A stretch of 60,588 nt of DNA from Deltaproteobacteria bacterium (lineage in GTDB: Bacteria; Desulfobacterota; Desulfuromonadia; Desulfuromonadales; Geopsychrobacteraceae): the NCBI GenBank assembly GCA_024280335.1, contig JAJRQI010000010.1, forward strand, positions 1 through 60,588. Direction: 5' to 3'. Below the pieces are notes generated by a model, which did not search any database, was not told the DNA's origin, and saw only the letters and a list, made by a program, of their open reading frames with translations. The position numbers and the translations under genes were made by a program. Of this stretch, positions 36,156 to 44,457 are shown in pieces (position 1 is the stretch's first letter; each line of letters opens with the position of its first letter).

Positions 36156-36685
36156 CCGCCGGCCAGCCGCCCCTGCAGATAGTAAAGATCTTTCAGTGCC
36201 GCCTGCGATGAACGGGATGCGGAGTTGTCGGCTGCCAGCTGCTTGAATTTGGTCAATTCGCTAGCCAACAGACGTTCGATCAGCCCGCGCCGCGACAAGG
36301 GACTCTGTTTGTCGACATAATCACCGTTCATCCGGACCGCGCTGGCCAGATGTCCGATCGCCTTCTGTGTGGCTCCGAGTTGCAGCAGAATTTCTCCGCG
36401 CAAGGTTTCACCATGCGCTTCATCGGGGTATTTGCGTGACAGTTCATCCAGCTGGAGCAGTGCTGATTCATTCTGTCCGGAATCACGCAGGTTAATAACC
36501 GGGGCGTAGAGCCGCTCTAAAAAGCTGACTTTTGCCTGATAGGCGATTTCCTGTTCAAGCGCTTTATCGACCCTCAGGTCGCGCTGTGAAGCCTGTGAAC
36601 CGGTTCCGCTCAGCAACCCGACGAGAGTCACTGCGCAGAGCAGTAAAAGAGCCCCCAACACTAGGTCGAAACGTTTTTCCAACAA
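36146..36685 (-). CDS. Membrane-anchored TPR-like protein, unknown function
   Basis: 179 residues: an N-terminal membrane helix (LVLGALLLLCAVTLVGLL) then a soluble helical part with TPR-like pairs, such as SGQNESALLQLDELSRKYPDEAHGETLRGEILLQLGATQKAIGHL, and a C-terminal ALKDLYYLQGRLAGGCE. I do not recognise a family. It lies immediately before (0 bases from) the binding-protein gene stop and overlaps yedE by 10 bp, so it is part of the GeoRSP operon and probably acts at the membrane in the periplasm. Confidence 0.72.
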   Translation of the reverse strand: MLEKRFDLVLGALLLLCAVTLVGLLSGTGSQASQRDLRVDKALEQEIAYQAKVSFLERLYAPVINLRDSGQNESALLQLDELSRKYPDEAHGETLRGEILLQLGATQKAIGHLASAVRMNGDYVDKQSPLSRRGLIERLLASELTKFKQLAADNSASRSSQAALKDLYYLQGRLAGGCE

Positions 36686-37591
36686 TTAAAACTCCTGGTA
36701 GGGCGGCATATTGGCCCGTTTAGCCATCTCGCGGATATAATCGTAGTCGCTGTCCTGCAGTGCTTCAAAGCCGTCGATCCAGGCTGAGGCCAGAACCTTG
36801 AGGGTTTCGCCCTGATAGTCAACCGTGTCGGTTTCGGTCAGATCAACCAGGGTCTGCCGGAAGCGTTTAATCAAATCCGGATCCAGGTCTTTGCGCGCGC
36901 CGAAGGTGCAGTAAGGGAAGATCGGGCTCTGGCCGAGAATGACAAAATCATCGGCGGTGATTTTTCCGTCTTTGGTCATCAGTTCAATATCGAGTGCCGG
37001 GGCCGCGGCGACATCGTAATCACCGAAATAAACCGCATAAACGACCTTCTCATGTTTGAACGAACCGGACGGAATCGCGTAGTAGGCGATATCCAGTTCC
37101 GGATCGATCCCTTCGCGCAACAGCAGATCATACTGAGCGAGAAACCCGCTGGGAGCCAGTTGCGGGCCGAAGATCATCCGTTTCCCCTTGATGTCTGCCA
37201 GGGTCTCGATGCCGCTGCCCTTTTTCGCGATAATCGCTCCAGCGGTTCGGGAACCGTAATTTCCGCGCTGCTCGGTTGCCAACAGCTCAAGCTGTTGCTC
37301 CTCGCGCATAATCACGTAAACCAGCGAATTGGAATGAGTGAAATCGAACTCGCCGGCCGCAAACCTCTCGGGAAAATCCTGGGTGTCAACCGGGATCGCC
37401 TGGAAATCGATCTCCAACTTGTCTGACAGATACTGGGTCAAGGGTCTGAAACGGGTCAGGGTTTCCGCCTCGCTGTTGCAGTTCATGTAACCGATCTTCA
37501 TTACCGGTCGTTCCGCAGTGCCCTGGCAACCGGCCAACAGTAAAATAAACAGAAAAGCGGCATAAATTCTTAACGACAAAATGAACCTCAT
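36686..37591 (-). CDS. PhnD-like periplasmic binding lipoprotein
   Basis: The 301-residue protein begins with a lipoprotein signal (AAFLFILLLAGC, Cys near residue 22) and then a PhnD-type binding fold: VMKIGYMNCNSEAETLTRFRPLTQYLSDKL, FTHSNSLVYVIMREEQ, GAIIAKKGSGIETLADIKGKRMIFGPQLAPSGFLAQYDLLLREG and YAVYFGDYDVAAAPALDIELM. Family members bind phosphonate or phosphite or serve as sensor-partner proteins. No ABC permease or ATPase is near, so it may act as a sensor or ligand carrier within this operon. Confidence 0.85.
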   Translation of the reverse strand: MRFILSLRIYAAFLFILLLAGCQGTAERPVMKIGYMNCNSEAETLTRFRPLTQYLSDKLEIDFQAIPVDTQDFPERFAAGEFDFTHSNSLVYVIMREEQQLELLATEQRGNYGSRTAGAIIAKKGSGIETLADIKGKRMIFGPQLAPSGFLAQYDLLLREGIDPELDIAYYAIPSGSFKHEKVVYAVYFGDYDVAAAPALDIELMTKDGKITADDFVILGQSPIFPYCTFGARKDLDPDLIKRFRQTLVDLTETDTVDYQGETLKVLASAWIDGFEALQDSDYDYIREMAKRANMPPYQEF

Positions 37592-37597
37592 ACAGGG

Positions 37598-38659
37598 TTA
37601 TTGACCTATTTCCGGAGCAGTATCGAGTGCCGGTGACAGTTCAAGCGGGCCGACCGTGGGACGCAATCGCTGATCCAGAACTGCGACCGGCTGGTCGGCG
37701 TACCAGTTTGCGCCGATCTGAAAACTTTCGATTCCTTCATTGACAAAGGTAAACTGATGATTACCGGTGACCGCATTTCCGACAACCGTACCGCCGGCAT
37801 GCTGTACCTTCAATCCGGCCCGACCGTTGTCGGCAAGCAGATTCTCACTGACATCTGCAATACTGTCTTCAAGATAGATGCCATGTTCCAGGTTGCCGAC
37901 AATCCGATTAGCAGTCATCTGGCCACGGCTGCGTTGCAGATAGATCCCGCGCCGATTTCCGTTAATCAGGTTGCCGCGCAGGTTGAAATCGGAATCGCGT
38001 AAACTGATCCCGTTGGTCCGGTTGCCGGTGATCTGACAATTTTCCAGGCGCAGATTGACGTAAACCGCCCGAATTCCCCACTGGTTGTTCTGTACCTTGC
38101 TGTTTCGCATAACCACCGTCGAATCGCGAAACTGCAAGCCATTGAAGTTCTGGGTAAAAATAGAGTTGTCGATGACAACTTCCGACTCCTGAAACTGGGC
38201 GCCACGCTGGTTGAAGCGGAACAGGTTGTGGTTTAATTGCGCCTTGGAAAAGTGGGAATGAAAGCCGCGATAGGCGTATTCGACGATGCAGTTTTCCAGC
38301 AGATTCTGCCCCTCTTCACTCATGATCATATTCAGCGCCCCCCAATCTCCGGGGCGAGGATCTTGTGCAGCTGAGGTGAACAGGATCGGCTCCTCAGCCG
38401 TTCCGCGCGCCAATAAACGGCCCTGAATAAATATTTCGTGTTCCCCTATCTGGTCAGAATTGCTGTCAAAACGGGTAAATCGCACGACAGTTCCCGGGCG
38501 GATTTCAAGCGTTACCCCCATCGCCACAGTCAGGATTCCGTCTATCAGCACCTCCCCTTCCCAGATCGTATCCTGATACAGGGAATTTTCACCCTGATAT
38601 TGAATCAGTGCCTGCGCGGGCAGCGGCAACAGCAACAGCAGGATCAGTAGCCGGATCAT
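37598..38659 (-). CDS. Right-handed parallel beta-helix secreted protein
   Basis: 353 residues with an N-terminal signal peptide (LLILLLLLPLPAQA) and a repeating beta-helix: repeats such as NNQWGIRAVYVNLRLENCQITGNRTNGISLRDSDFNLRGNLINGNRRGIYLQRSRGQM, the short coils typical of pectate-lyase or NosD folds. The N-terminal cap WEGEVLIDGILTVAMGVTLEIRPGTVVRF and the segment FIQGRLLARGTAEEPILFTSAA are shared with the neighbouring lipoprotein, so the two are paralogues. The surface probably binds ligand or protein, not a clear enzyme. It lies 6 bases before the PhnD-like gene. Confidence 0.78.
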   Translation of the reverse strand: MIRLLILLLLLPLPAQALIQYQGENSLYQDTIWEGEVLIDGILTVAMGVTLEIRPGTVVRFTRFDSNSDQIGEHEIFIQGRLLARGTAEEPILFTSAAQDPRPGDWGALNMIMSEEGQNLLENCIVEYAYRGFHSHFSKAQLNHNLFRFNQRGAQFQESEVVIDNSIFTQNFNGLQFRDSTVVMRNSKVQNNQWGIRAVYVNLRLENCQITGNRTNGISLRDSDFNLRGNLINGNRRGIYLQRSRGQMTANRIVGNLEHGIYLEDSIADVSENLLADNGRAGLKVQHAGGTVVGNAVTGNHQFTFVNEGIESFQIGANWYADQPVAVLDQRLRPTVGPLELSPALDTAPEIGQ

Positions 38660-39447
38660 TGATGCGCCTCCGCTAAATAGGTTTTGGTATCCACACGGTT
38701 AGCGAAAATCAAATTGGAAGGGTCGATAGCGATCCCGCTCGGCAGCACGATGCCGCGATCGTTCTTCCTGATCAGACTTTCTCGCAGTTTTGCGGCACAA
38801 TCGCGGCCGAGATAAATCCCCTCCTCCTGGTGCCCCGAGATGGTCGTTCTCTGCAAAATCGGGGCGCTCTGATCCCAACAGAAAAGACCGGCTTCACCGT
38901 CTGCCAGATAGCTGTCGCTGATCAACGGATGGCTGTTCTGCTGCAGCAGGATTCCATAGCGGCTGCGCAGGATCCGGACAGAATTGATCTGCGGAGAAGA
39001 ATCGAGACAGAGAATTCCGGTTTCCGCCTGCTCGATCAGCAGATGCTCAAGCTGACTGCCTCGGCTGGAAACAAACTGCAACCCGGCCCACTGTACCTGT
39101 TTTTTTTCGGGTCCGGCCGCGACAAAACGGATCGGTTCGGCCGCCGTTCCTCGAGCCAGCAGACGGCCGCGAATCAGGATTTCAGTCTCTTTCGAAAGAT
39201 ACTCCGGATCGATCTTGGTGCTGTCGGAAGCAACAACCTGAATGCTGCTGCCCGGTCGAATGGTCAGGGTGATGCCGGCAGGCACCTGCAGGTCGGTTTC
39301 CAGCAGATAATCACCAGCCAGTACCGTGTCGACGGTCAATACGCCGCCGATCGACTCTCTCTGCGCAACCTCGGGGGGCTGTTGTGCCGGAGGGACTGCA
39401 CAGCCGAAAAGAAAAAACAACAGTGGGATCGTCAGCCAACGGATCAT
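38656..39447 (-). CDS. Beta-helix lipoprotein, paralogue of the next gene
   Basis: 263 residues with a lipoprotein signal (LLFFLFGC, Cys near residue 16). The mature protein has the same cap and helix build as its downstream neighbour: GVLTVDTVLAGDYLLETDLQVPAGITLTIRPG, then IRGRLLARGTAAEPIRFVAAGP and a shorter set of coils (HPLISDSYLADGEAGLFCWDQSAPILQRTTISGH). The next gene's ATG overlaps its stop as ATGA. Two copies, one lipid-anchored and one soluble, suggest they bind to each other or to a shared ligand. Confidence 0.75.
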   Translation of the reverse strand: MIRWLTIPLLFFLFGCAVPPAQQPPEVAQRESIGGVLTVDTVLAGDYLLETDLQVPAGITLTIRPGSSIQVVASDSTKIDPEYLSKETEILIRGRLLARGTAAEPIRFVAAGPEKKQVQWAGLQFVSSRGSQLEHLLIEQAETGILCLDSSPQINSVRILRSRYGILLQQNSHPLISDSYLADGEAGLFCWDQSAPILQRTTISGHQEEGIYLGRDCAAKLRESLIRKNDRGIVLPSGIAIDPSNLIFANRVDTKTYLAEAHQ

Positions 39448-39917
39448 ATCCAGCTTCGCTCCATATATAGTTTGCGGATCGCTGTCGCCGGCAGAACCCC
39501 GGCGGCGACCTGCTGCCGCAGTGCGGAGAGGTCTTCAGCTGACAACAGTCGTTGCAATTTTTTCAGGGTTCTGGGGACGGTGGTGAACTGCAGGTCATCG
39601 GTCGGCCGCGGCCCACTCAGCAGCCACAGCTCGTTACCGATCTGCAGCAGTGCCTTGCGCGTAGCAACAGCATGGTGAGAAAAAACCAAGTCAACTTGAT
39701 CCTGTTGCAACACCTGTTCAACCGACTGCTCCCCGGTCATCTCGAAGCGGGTCGAATCGACGCCGGTTTTTTCGTGAAGATAGATTGCCGCCAAGTGGAA
39801 CAACAGCTCACCATCTTCGCCCGCCGGGGTGCCGATATAGAGTTTTGGCCCGAAACAGGCTGCTGCGGGCAGCGCACATAGAATGATCAGCAGAACTGTG
39901 AACAGAGTTTTCAGCAA
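39444..39917 (-). CDS. Short periplasmic-binding-protein-like protein, first gene of the GeoRSP operon
   Basis: 157 residues with a signal peptide (LFTVLLIILCALPAAA, followed by Cys). The mature part (KLYIGTPAGEDGELLFHLAAIYLHEKTG, then VEQVLQQDQVDLVFSHHAVATR) looks like one lobe of a binding protein, but at about 140 residues it is too short for a complete two-lobe fold. It is the first gene after the sigma-54 promoter candidate, and the next gene overlaps its stop as ATGA. No specific family recognised. Confidence 0.65.
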   Translation of the reverse strand: MLKTLFTVLLIILCALPAAACFGPKLYIGTPAGEDGELLFHLAAIYLHEKTGVDSTRFEMTGEQSVEQVLQQDQVDLVFSHHAVATRKALLQIGNELWLLSGPRPTDDLQFTTVPRTLKKLQRLLSAEDLSALRQQVAAGVLPATAIRKLYMERSWI

Positions 39918-39973
39918 AGAAACGAATTCCTTGTACGGGTTGCATGGGTGGTAAAATGATATTTAGATGAGTT

Positions 39974-39991
39974 GAGCAAAGATCGTACCGG
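39974..39991 (-). promoter_or_regulatory. Sigma-54 promoter candidate for the GeoRSP operon
   Basis: The minus strand reads CGGTACGATCTTTGCTC: GG at 39989-39988 and GC at 39977-39976 have the exact -24/-12 spacing, with GGTAC for GGCAC and TTGC exact. The predicted start near 39964 lies about 47 bases before the first gene. An NtrC-type activator is encoded just upstream. Confidence 0.6.
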
Positions 39992-40004
39992 CGGGGAAAG
40001 TAGC

Positions 40005-40059
40005 TGTGTCTGGCACACAAAAGGGTAATCAGTCGGCCACAGTTGACAGCTATCTGTCA
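40005..40059 (-). promoter_or_regulatory. Two palindromes, possible activator-binding sites
   Basis: TGTGT-ACACA palindrome at 40005-40019 and a perfect TGACAG-CTGTCA palindrome with ATAG spacer at 40044-40059 lie 15-30 and 55-70 bases upstream of the -24 element. This is the layout of enhancer sites for a sigma-54 activator. The second overlaps the end of the activator gene itself. Confidence 0.5.
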
Positions 40060-41430
40060 CTCGGGGCGCTCAAGCAGGCCGTATTTCTCCATCTTATAAC
40101 GCAGTGTGGTTCGGGCAATCCCCAAAGAATCGGCCGTTCGGGTTTGCGATGCAGCCTCTTTACGCAAGGTCTGGATGATCAGTTGCCGTTCCAGATCTTC
40201 CAGGATTTCGGTCAAGTTGCCTCCCTGCTGCGGTAGCGTCAGGCAGATTTCACTGTCTCCGCGTACGTCCTGCGGCAGATCGCGCGGCGTGATGACATCG
40301 CCACGGCAGAGAACCACGGCCCGTTCGATGGCATTCTGCAGTTCTCGGACATTGCCCGGCCATTCGTAGGCGACCAGACATGCGAGTGCTTTCGGTGCAA
40401 GCTGACTGATCCTTTTGCCGGTCTCGCGGTTGTATTTTTCTAAAAAATAATTCACCAGCGGTTCGATATCCTCCCGCCGGTCACGCAAGGCAGGCATCTC
40501 GATATGGACAACATTCAGGCGGTAGTAGAGGTCGTCGCGAAACTTACCGTTGCGCACCTGCTCGGTAAGATTTTTGTTGGTCGCAGCAACAATCCGTACA
40601 TCGGTCTTGATCGTGCGGGTGCCGCCGACCCGCTCGAACTCCTGTTCCTGGATAACTCGCAGTAATTTCACCTGGGCCGAAGCACTCATCTCGGCGACCT
40701 CATCGATGAACAGGGTTCCCTGATCGGCCAACTCGAAGCGCCCCTTCTTCTGCGCCACAGCACCGGTAAATGCGCCGCGCTCATGGCCGAAAAGTTCACT
40801 TTCGAGCACTCCTTCCGAAAAGACCGCACAATTAAGGACGATAAACGGCTTCTCTTTACGGGGTGAATTATAGTGGATAGAGCGCGCTACCAACTCCTTG
40901 CCGGTACCGCTGTCACCGGTAATCAGGACACTGGCGTTGCTGATCGCAACCGATGCCGCCATATCGTAGACATCCGCCATCACCGCAGAACTACCGATAA
41001 TGCCGCTGAAATTGTAACGATCTTCCAGCTCCTGATGCAGATAACGGTTTTCTGCCAGTAAGCGTTGATGCTCCAGCGCCTTCGCCACGGTCAAACGGAT
41101 TTCATCGGTTTCGAACGGCTTGGTGATAAAATCGTAAGCACCGTTGCGCAGCGCCTCTACAGCACTTTCGACGGTTCCATAGGCAGTCATGACGATAATC
41201 GGCAGTGAGGGATCGAAATCTTTGATCTCGCGCAGCAGTTCCAGACCGTTCTTCTCCGGCATCTGGATATCGGTCACCACCAGATCGAAGCTGTCGGCTG
41301 CGATCAACTGCATTGCCTCGGCTGCCGAACCGACCGGAACCGCAGCATAGCCCTGCCTCTCCAGAACCCGTGACAGCAGGCGTGGCATTCCGGCTTCATC
41401 ATCAACAATGAGGATTTTTTCTCCAGCCAT
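40057..41430 (-). CDS. NtrC-family sigma-54-dependent response regulator
   Basis: From ATG 41430 (AAGGAA upstream) the protein has 457 residues: a receiver domain (KILIVDDEAGMPRLL, DLVVTDIQMPEKNGLEL with the phospho-Asp, then FITKPF), an AAA+ domain with Walker A TGDSGTGKE and the GAFTGA loop (ESELFGHERGAFTGAVAQ), and a C-terminal Fis-type HTH (SQTRTADSLGIARTTLRYKMEKYG). GAFTGA contacts sigma-54. No histidine kinase gene is adjacent. Its position 139 bases before the operon with the sigma-54 promoter match suggests it drives that operon. Confidence 0.93.
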   Translation of the reverse strand: MAGEKILIVDDEAGMPRLLSRVLERQGYAAVPVGSAAEAMQLIAADSFDLVVTDIQMPEKNGLELLREIKDFDPSLPIIVMTAYGTVESAVEALRNGAYDFITKPFETDEIRLTVAKALEHQRLLAENRYLHQELEDRYNFSGIIGSSAVMADVYDMAASVAISNASVLITGDSGTGKELVARSIHYNSPRKEKPFIVLNCAVFSEGVLESELFGHERGAFTGAVAQKKGRFELADQGTLFIDEVAEMSASAQVKLLRVIQEQEFERVGGTRTIKTDVRIVAATNKNLTEQVRNGKFRDDLYYRLNVVHIEMPALRDRREDIEPLVNYFLEKYNRETGKRISQLAPKALACLVAYEWPGNVRELQNAIERAVVLCRGDVITPRDLPQDVRGDSEICLTLPQQGGNLTEILEDLERQLIIQTLRKEAASQTRTADSLGIARTTLRYKMEKYGLLERPE

Positions 41431-41749
41431 AAGCGGCAATTCCTTTTCAGTGTGCGTTGAACGGCCCAACGGACCGGCTGCGGCAGAATACCCAAAATAT
41501 CCGTCAACGACAAGCGCAACCGGGAGGTATCCAGGTTGGCCCGTAAATGAACTGTTTCTCTAAACCTTTGCGATCATTGAATATCAGCAAAAAGCCTATC
41601 GCTAACAACAATTTTCTAATCTTTGGTCGCTTGACAGGTACTATATCTAGTGGTCTATATTCCTTCACTACAAAATGTTGTGTCAATCCATTACCAATCA
41701 TGTCAGGCTTTCAGCCGCTGAAACAAATATAAAAAGGAAGGATTTTCAA
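41431..41749 (+). promoter_or_regulatory. nrdJ promoter with two NrdR-like boxes
   Basis: This 319-base gap separates the divergent activator gene and nrdJ. On the plus strand TTGACA (41631-41636), a 17-base spacer and TCTATA (41654-41659) form a good promoter. TACTATATCTAGTGGT (41639-41654) in the spacer and CTACAAAATGTTGTGT (41668-41683) resemble the NrdR box ACACTATATATAGTGT, and their centres are 29 bp apart. NrdR would repress when dATP is high. No other gene seen here. Confidence 0.65.
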
Positions 41750-43975
41750 ATGAAGACTAAGCAGAATACTGAGCTTCTCAAGCTGTCTAAAAATGCCATG
41801 ACCGTTCTGACCAAGCGTTACCTTAAACGTGATCTCGATGGCAACCCACTTGAGACCCCGGTCGATATGTTCCGCCGTGTTGCGAAAACCATCAATGCCG
41901 CCGAACCGAAGCTCAAAGGCAAACAGACCAGTTACGAAAACAGCTACTACGAGATGATGACCGAACTCAATTTCCTGCCGAACTCCCCGACCCTGATGAA
42001 CGCCGGTCGCGAACTGGGTCAGCTCTCGGCCTGCTTCGTCCTGCCGATCGACGATTCGATGGAGAGCATCTTCGAGGCGATCAAGAACACCGCGCTGATT
42101 CACAAGAGCGGTGGCGGTACCGGCTTCTCTTTTACCCGTATCCGTCCGGCCAACGATGAAGTCCAGTCGACCAACGGTGTCTCTTCCGGGCCCCTCTCCT
42201 TTATGAAGGTGTTTGACGCGGCGACCGAAACCATCAAGCAGGGCGGCACCCGACGCGGCGCAAATATGGGGATTTTACGTGTCGATCATCCCGATATCAT
42301 GGATTTTATCATGGCCAAACGGGATCAGACGGTACTGACCAACTTCAACCTTTCGGTCGGTATGACCGAGGCATTCATGGAAGCGGTCGAAAAGGGTGAG
42401 GATTATGACATCATCAACCCGCGGACCGGCAAGGTCTGCAAACAGCTCAATGCGACCAAAGTCTTCAATCAGATTGTCGACATGGCCTGGAGCAACGGCG
42501 AGCCGGGGATTATTTTTCTTGACCGACTCAACCGCGACAATCCGACCCCGCACATCGGCGAAATCGAAAGCACCAACCCCTGCGGGGAACAGCCTCTGCT
42601 TCCCTATGAATCCTGCAATCTGGGTTCGCTCAACCTGGCCAATATGATCAAAGGTGGCGATGTCAACTGGAGCAAACTGGAAGAAACAACCACGCTGGCG
42701 ACCCGTTTTCTAGATAACGTCATTGAAGCCAACAAGTATCCCTTGCAGGAAATAGATGATATGACCCGGGCTAACCGCAAGATCGGCCTCGGCGTTATGG
42801 GCTGGGCCGACATGCTGATCCTGCTCGGTATCCCCTACAATAGTAAAGAAGCGATCGCCCTGGGTGAAAAGGTGATGAAATTCATCAACGACAAGTCGCA
42901 CGAGGCCTCTATCCAACTGGCAGACGAACGGGGCGCGTTCCCCAACTTCAAAGGAAGCAGCTACGACAAACCGGGTGCCGAACCGATCCGCAACGCCACC
43001 TGCACCACGATCGCCCCGACCGGCACCATCTCGATCATCGCCAACAGCTCGAGCGGCGTTGAGCCGCTGTTCGCTGTTTCCTATGTGCGCCAGGTGCTGG
43101 ACAATAACAAATTAATTGAAGTCCATCCGATCTTCGAGAAAATCGCCAAAGAGCGCGGCTTTTTCAATGCAGAGCTGATGCAGGAGATCGCCGAAAAAGG
43201 CACTATTCAGGGGATTGACGCAATACCGGAAGATGTGCGCCGGATCTTCGTCACTTCCCACGACATTACCCCGAAAGATCATGTCCTGATGCAGGCGGCC
43301 TTTCAGCGGCACACCGACAACGCGGTTTCGAAAACCGTCAACTTCTGCAACGACGCCACCCGTGACGATGTTTCTACTGTCTATCGTCTCTCTTATCAGC
43401 AGGGCTGCAAGGGGGTCACCATCTACCGTGACGGCTCGCGCGACCAGCAGGTACTCTCGGTGGGCAGCAAGAGAGACGAAACCAAGCCGGAAGCTGCAGT
43501 ACCGATGGAGAGCAAAAAGCCCTCCCGCAAGCGGGAACGGCCGCGTGCCTTGACCGGTTCGACCTATCAGATGGAAACCGGCTGTGGACCGCTCTATATC
43601 ACGATTAATCAGGATGAAAACGGTCTGTTCGAACTGTTCACCACCATGGGCAAAGCGGGCGGTTGTGCGGCATCCCAGTGCGAAGCAATCGGTCGTCTGG
43701 TCTCTCTGGCCTGGCGCAGCGGCGTCCAGGCCCGACAGGCGGTCAAGCAGATGATCGGTATCACCTGCCACAAGCCAGCCGGTTTTGGCGAGAACCGCAT
43801 CACCTCTTGCGCCGACGCGGTCGCCAAAGCGATTGAACTACACATGCTCAACGAAGATGAAACCCGGACCCTGCATGTCAATTCCGGCGGTGCCTGCCCG
43901 GAATGCGGCGGCCCGGTCGAGCATGAAGGCGGCTGCTGCGTCTGCCACGCTTGCGGATATTCTGAGTGTGCGTAA
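41750..43975 (+). CDS. nrdJ: Adenosylcobalamin-dependent ribonucleoside-diphosphate reductase
   Basis: From ATG 41750 (AGGAAGGA upstream) the protein has 741 residues. It has the class II reductase pattern: LPNSPTLMNAGRELGQLSACFVLPIDDSM, KSGGGTGFSFTRIRP, NPCGEQPLLPYESCNLGSLNLAN and ATCTTIAPTGTISIIANSSSGVEPLF, and a Cys-rich C-terminal end CPECGGPVEHEGGCCVCHACGYSECA for re-reduction. It makes deoxyribonucleotides without oxygen, using B12. A possible terminator lies at 44030-44065. The longer frame to 41675 covers the NrdR box and is not real. Confidence 0.95.
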   Translation: MKTKQNTELLKLSKNAMTVLTKRYLKRDLDGNPLETPVDMFRRVAKTINAAEPKLKGKQTSYENSYYEMMTELNFLPNSPTLMNAGRELGQLSACFVLPIDDSMESIFEAIKNTALIHKSGGGTGFSFTRIRPANDEVQSTNGVSSGPLSFMKVFDAATETIKQGGTRRGANMGILRVDHPDIMDFIMAKRDQTVLTNFNLSVGMTEAFMEAVEKGEDYDIINPRTGKVCKQLNATKVFNQIVDMAWSNGEPGIIFLDRLNRDNPTPHIGEIESTNPCGEQPLLPYESCNLGSLNLANMIKGGDVNWSKLEETTTLATRFLDNVIEANKYPLQEIDDMTRANRKIGLGVMGWADMLILLGIPYNSKEAIALGEKVMKFINDKSHEASIQLADERGAFPNFKGSSYDKPGAEPIRNATCTTIAPTGTISIIANSSSGVEPLFAVSYVRQVLDNNKLIEVHPIFEKIAKERGFFNAELMQEIAEKGTIQGIDAIPEDVRRIFVTSHDITPKDHVLMQAAFQRHTDNAVSKTVNFCNDATRDDVSTVYRLSYQQGCKGVTIYRDGSRDQQVLSVGSKRDETKPEAAVPMESKKPSRKRERPRALTGSTYQMETGCGPLYITINQDENGLFELFTTMGKAGGCAASQCEAIGRLVSLAWRSGVQARQAVKQMIGITCHKPAGFGENRITSCADAVAKAIELHMLNEDETRTLHVNSGGACPECGGPVEHEGGCCVCHACGYSECA

Positions 43976-44028
43976 ATTGAAGGATTGCTGAAGAAAATTT
44001 GCGGGGGATTTGGATCAACGATTGAAAG

Positions 44029-44066
44029 CAAAGGGGGACTGCCGGGATGACCGGGGGTCCCCTTTG
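44029..44066 (+). terminator. Hairpin after nrdJ
   Basis: AAAGGGGGAC and GTCCCCTTT form a stem with one bulged G around a GC-rich loop, about 55 bases after the nrdJ stop. The downstream T-run is short (TTTG), so the call as a terminator is moderate. Confidence 0.5.
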
Positions 44067-44128
44067 CCTTTGTCTGAAATACACCTATCGATAAATTTCA
44101 CCTTCTGTAGAACAGGCAATGCTATCGG

Positions 44129-44161
44129 TTGACAATACTACCATCTGTCGATAGTATTGTC
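44129..44161 (+). promoter_or_regulatory. higBA promoter within a perfect 10-bp inverted repeat
   Basis: GACAATACTA (44131-44140) and TAGTATTGTC (44152-44161) form a perfect palindrome with an 11-base centre, a likely HigA operator. The promoter hexamers TTGACA (44129-44134) and TAGTAT (44152-44157, spacer 17) lie inside it, so the antitoxin would block its own promoter. The expected start, about 44164, is the toxin ATG. Confidence 0.8.
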
Positions 44162-44163
44162 TT

Positions 44164-44445
44164 ATGATTCTTTCCTTCGCCTGCAAAGATACGGGAAAAT
44201 TGTTTCAGGGCCGCTTCTCTAAAAAGCTGCCTCAAGATATACAACGAGCCGCGCAACGCAAATTGACACAGCTTCACGCCGCGACGACACTCGACTTCCT
44301 TCGCGTTCCACCCGGAAATCGACTTGAGCAACTTTCCGGTAGCCGTTCAGGACAGTGGAGTATCCGCATCAATAGCCAATGGCGTATCTGTTTTTTCTGG
44401 CTGGAGGGTAGCGTTCAGAATGTTGAAATAGTCGATTACCATTAA
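44164..44445 (+). CDS. higB: HigB-type toxin (RelE/ParE superfamily)
   Basis: 93 residues starting MILSFACKDTGKLFQG, the standard HigB opening, with RLEQLSGSRSGQWSIRINSQWRICFFWLEG and a C-terminal VEIVDYH where the catalytic residues of the family lie. HigB cleaves mRNA on the ribosome. No ribosome site precedes the ATG, and the predicted transcription start falls on the ATG itself, so the message may be leaderless. The antitoxin gene follows after 12 bases with a strong ribosome site. Confidence 0.9.
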   Translation: MILSFACKDTGKLFQGRFSKKLPQDIQRAAQRKLTQLHAATTLDFLRVPPGNRLEQLSGSRSGQWSIRINSQWRICFFWLEGSVQNVEIVDYH

Positions 44446-44457
44446 AAGGAGTTACCT

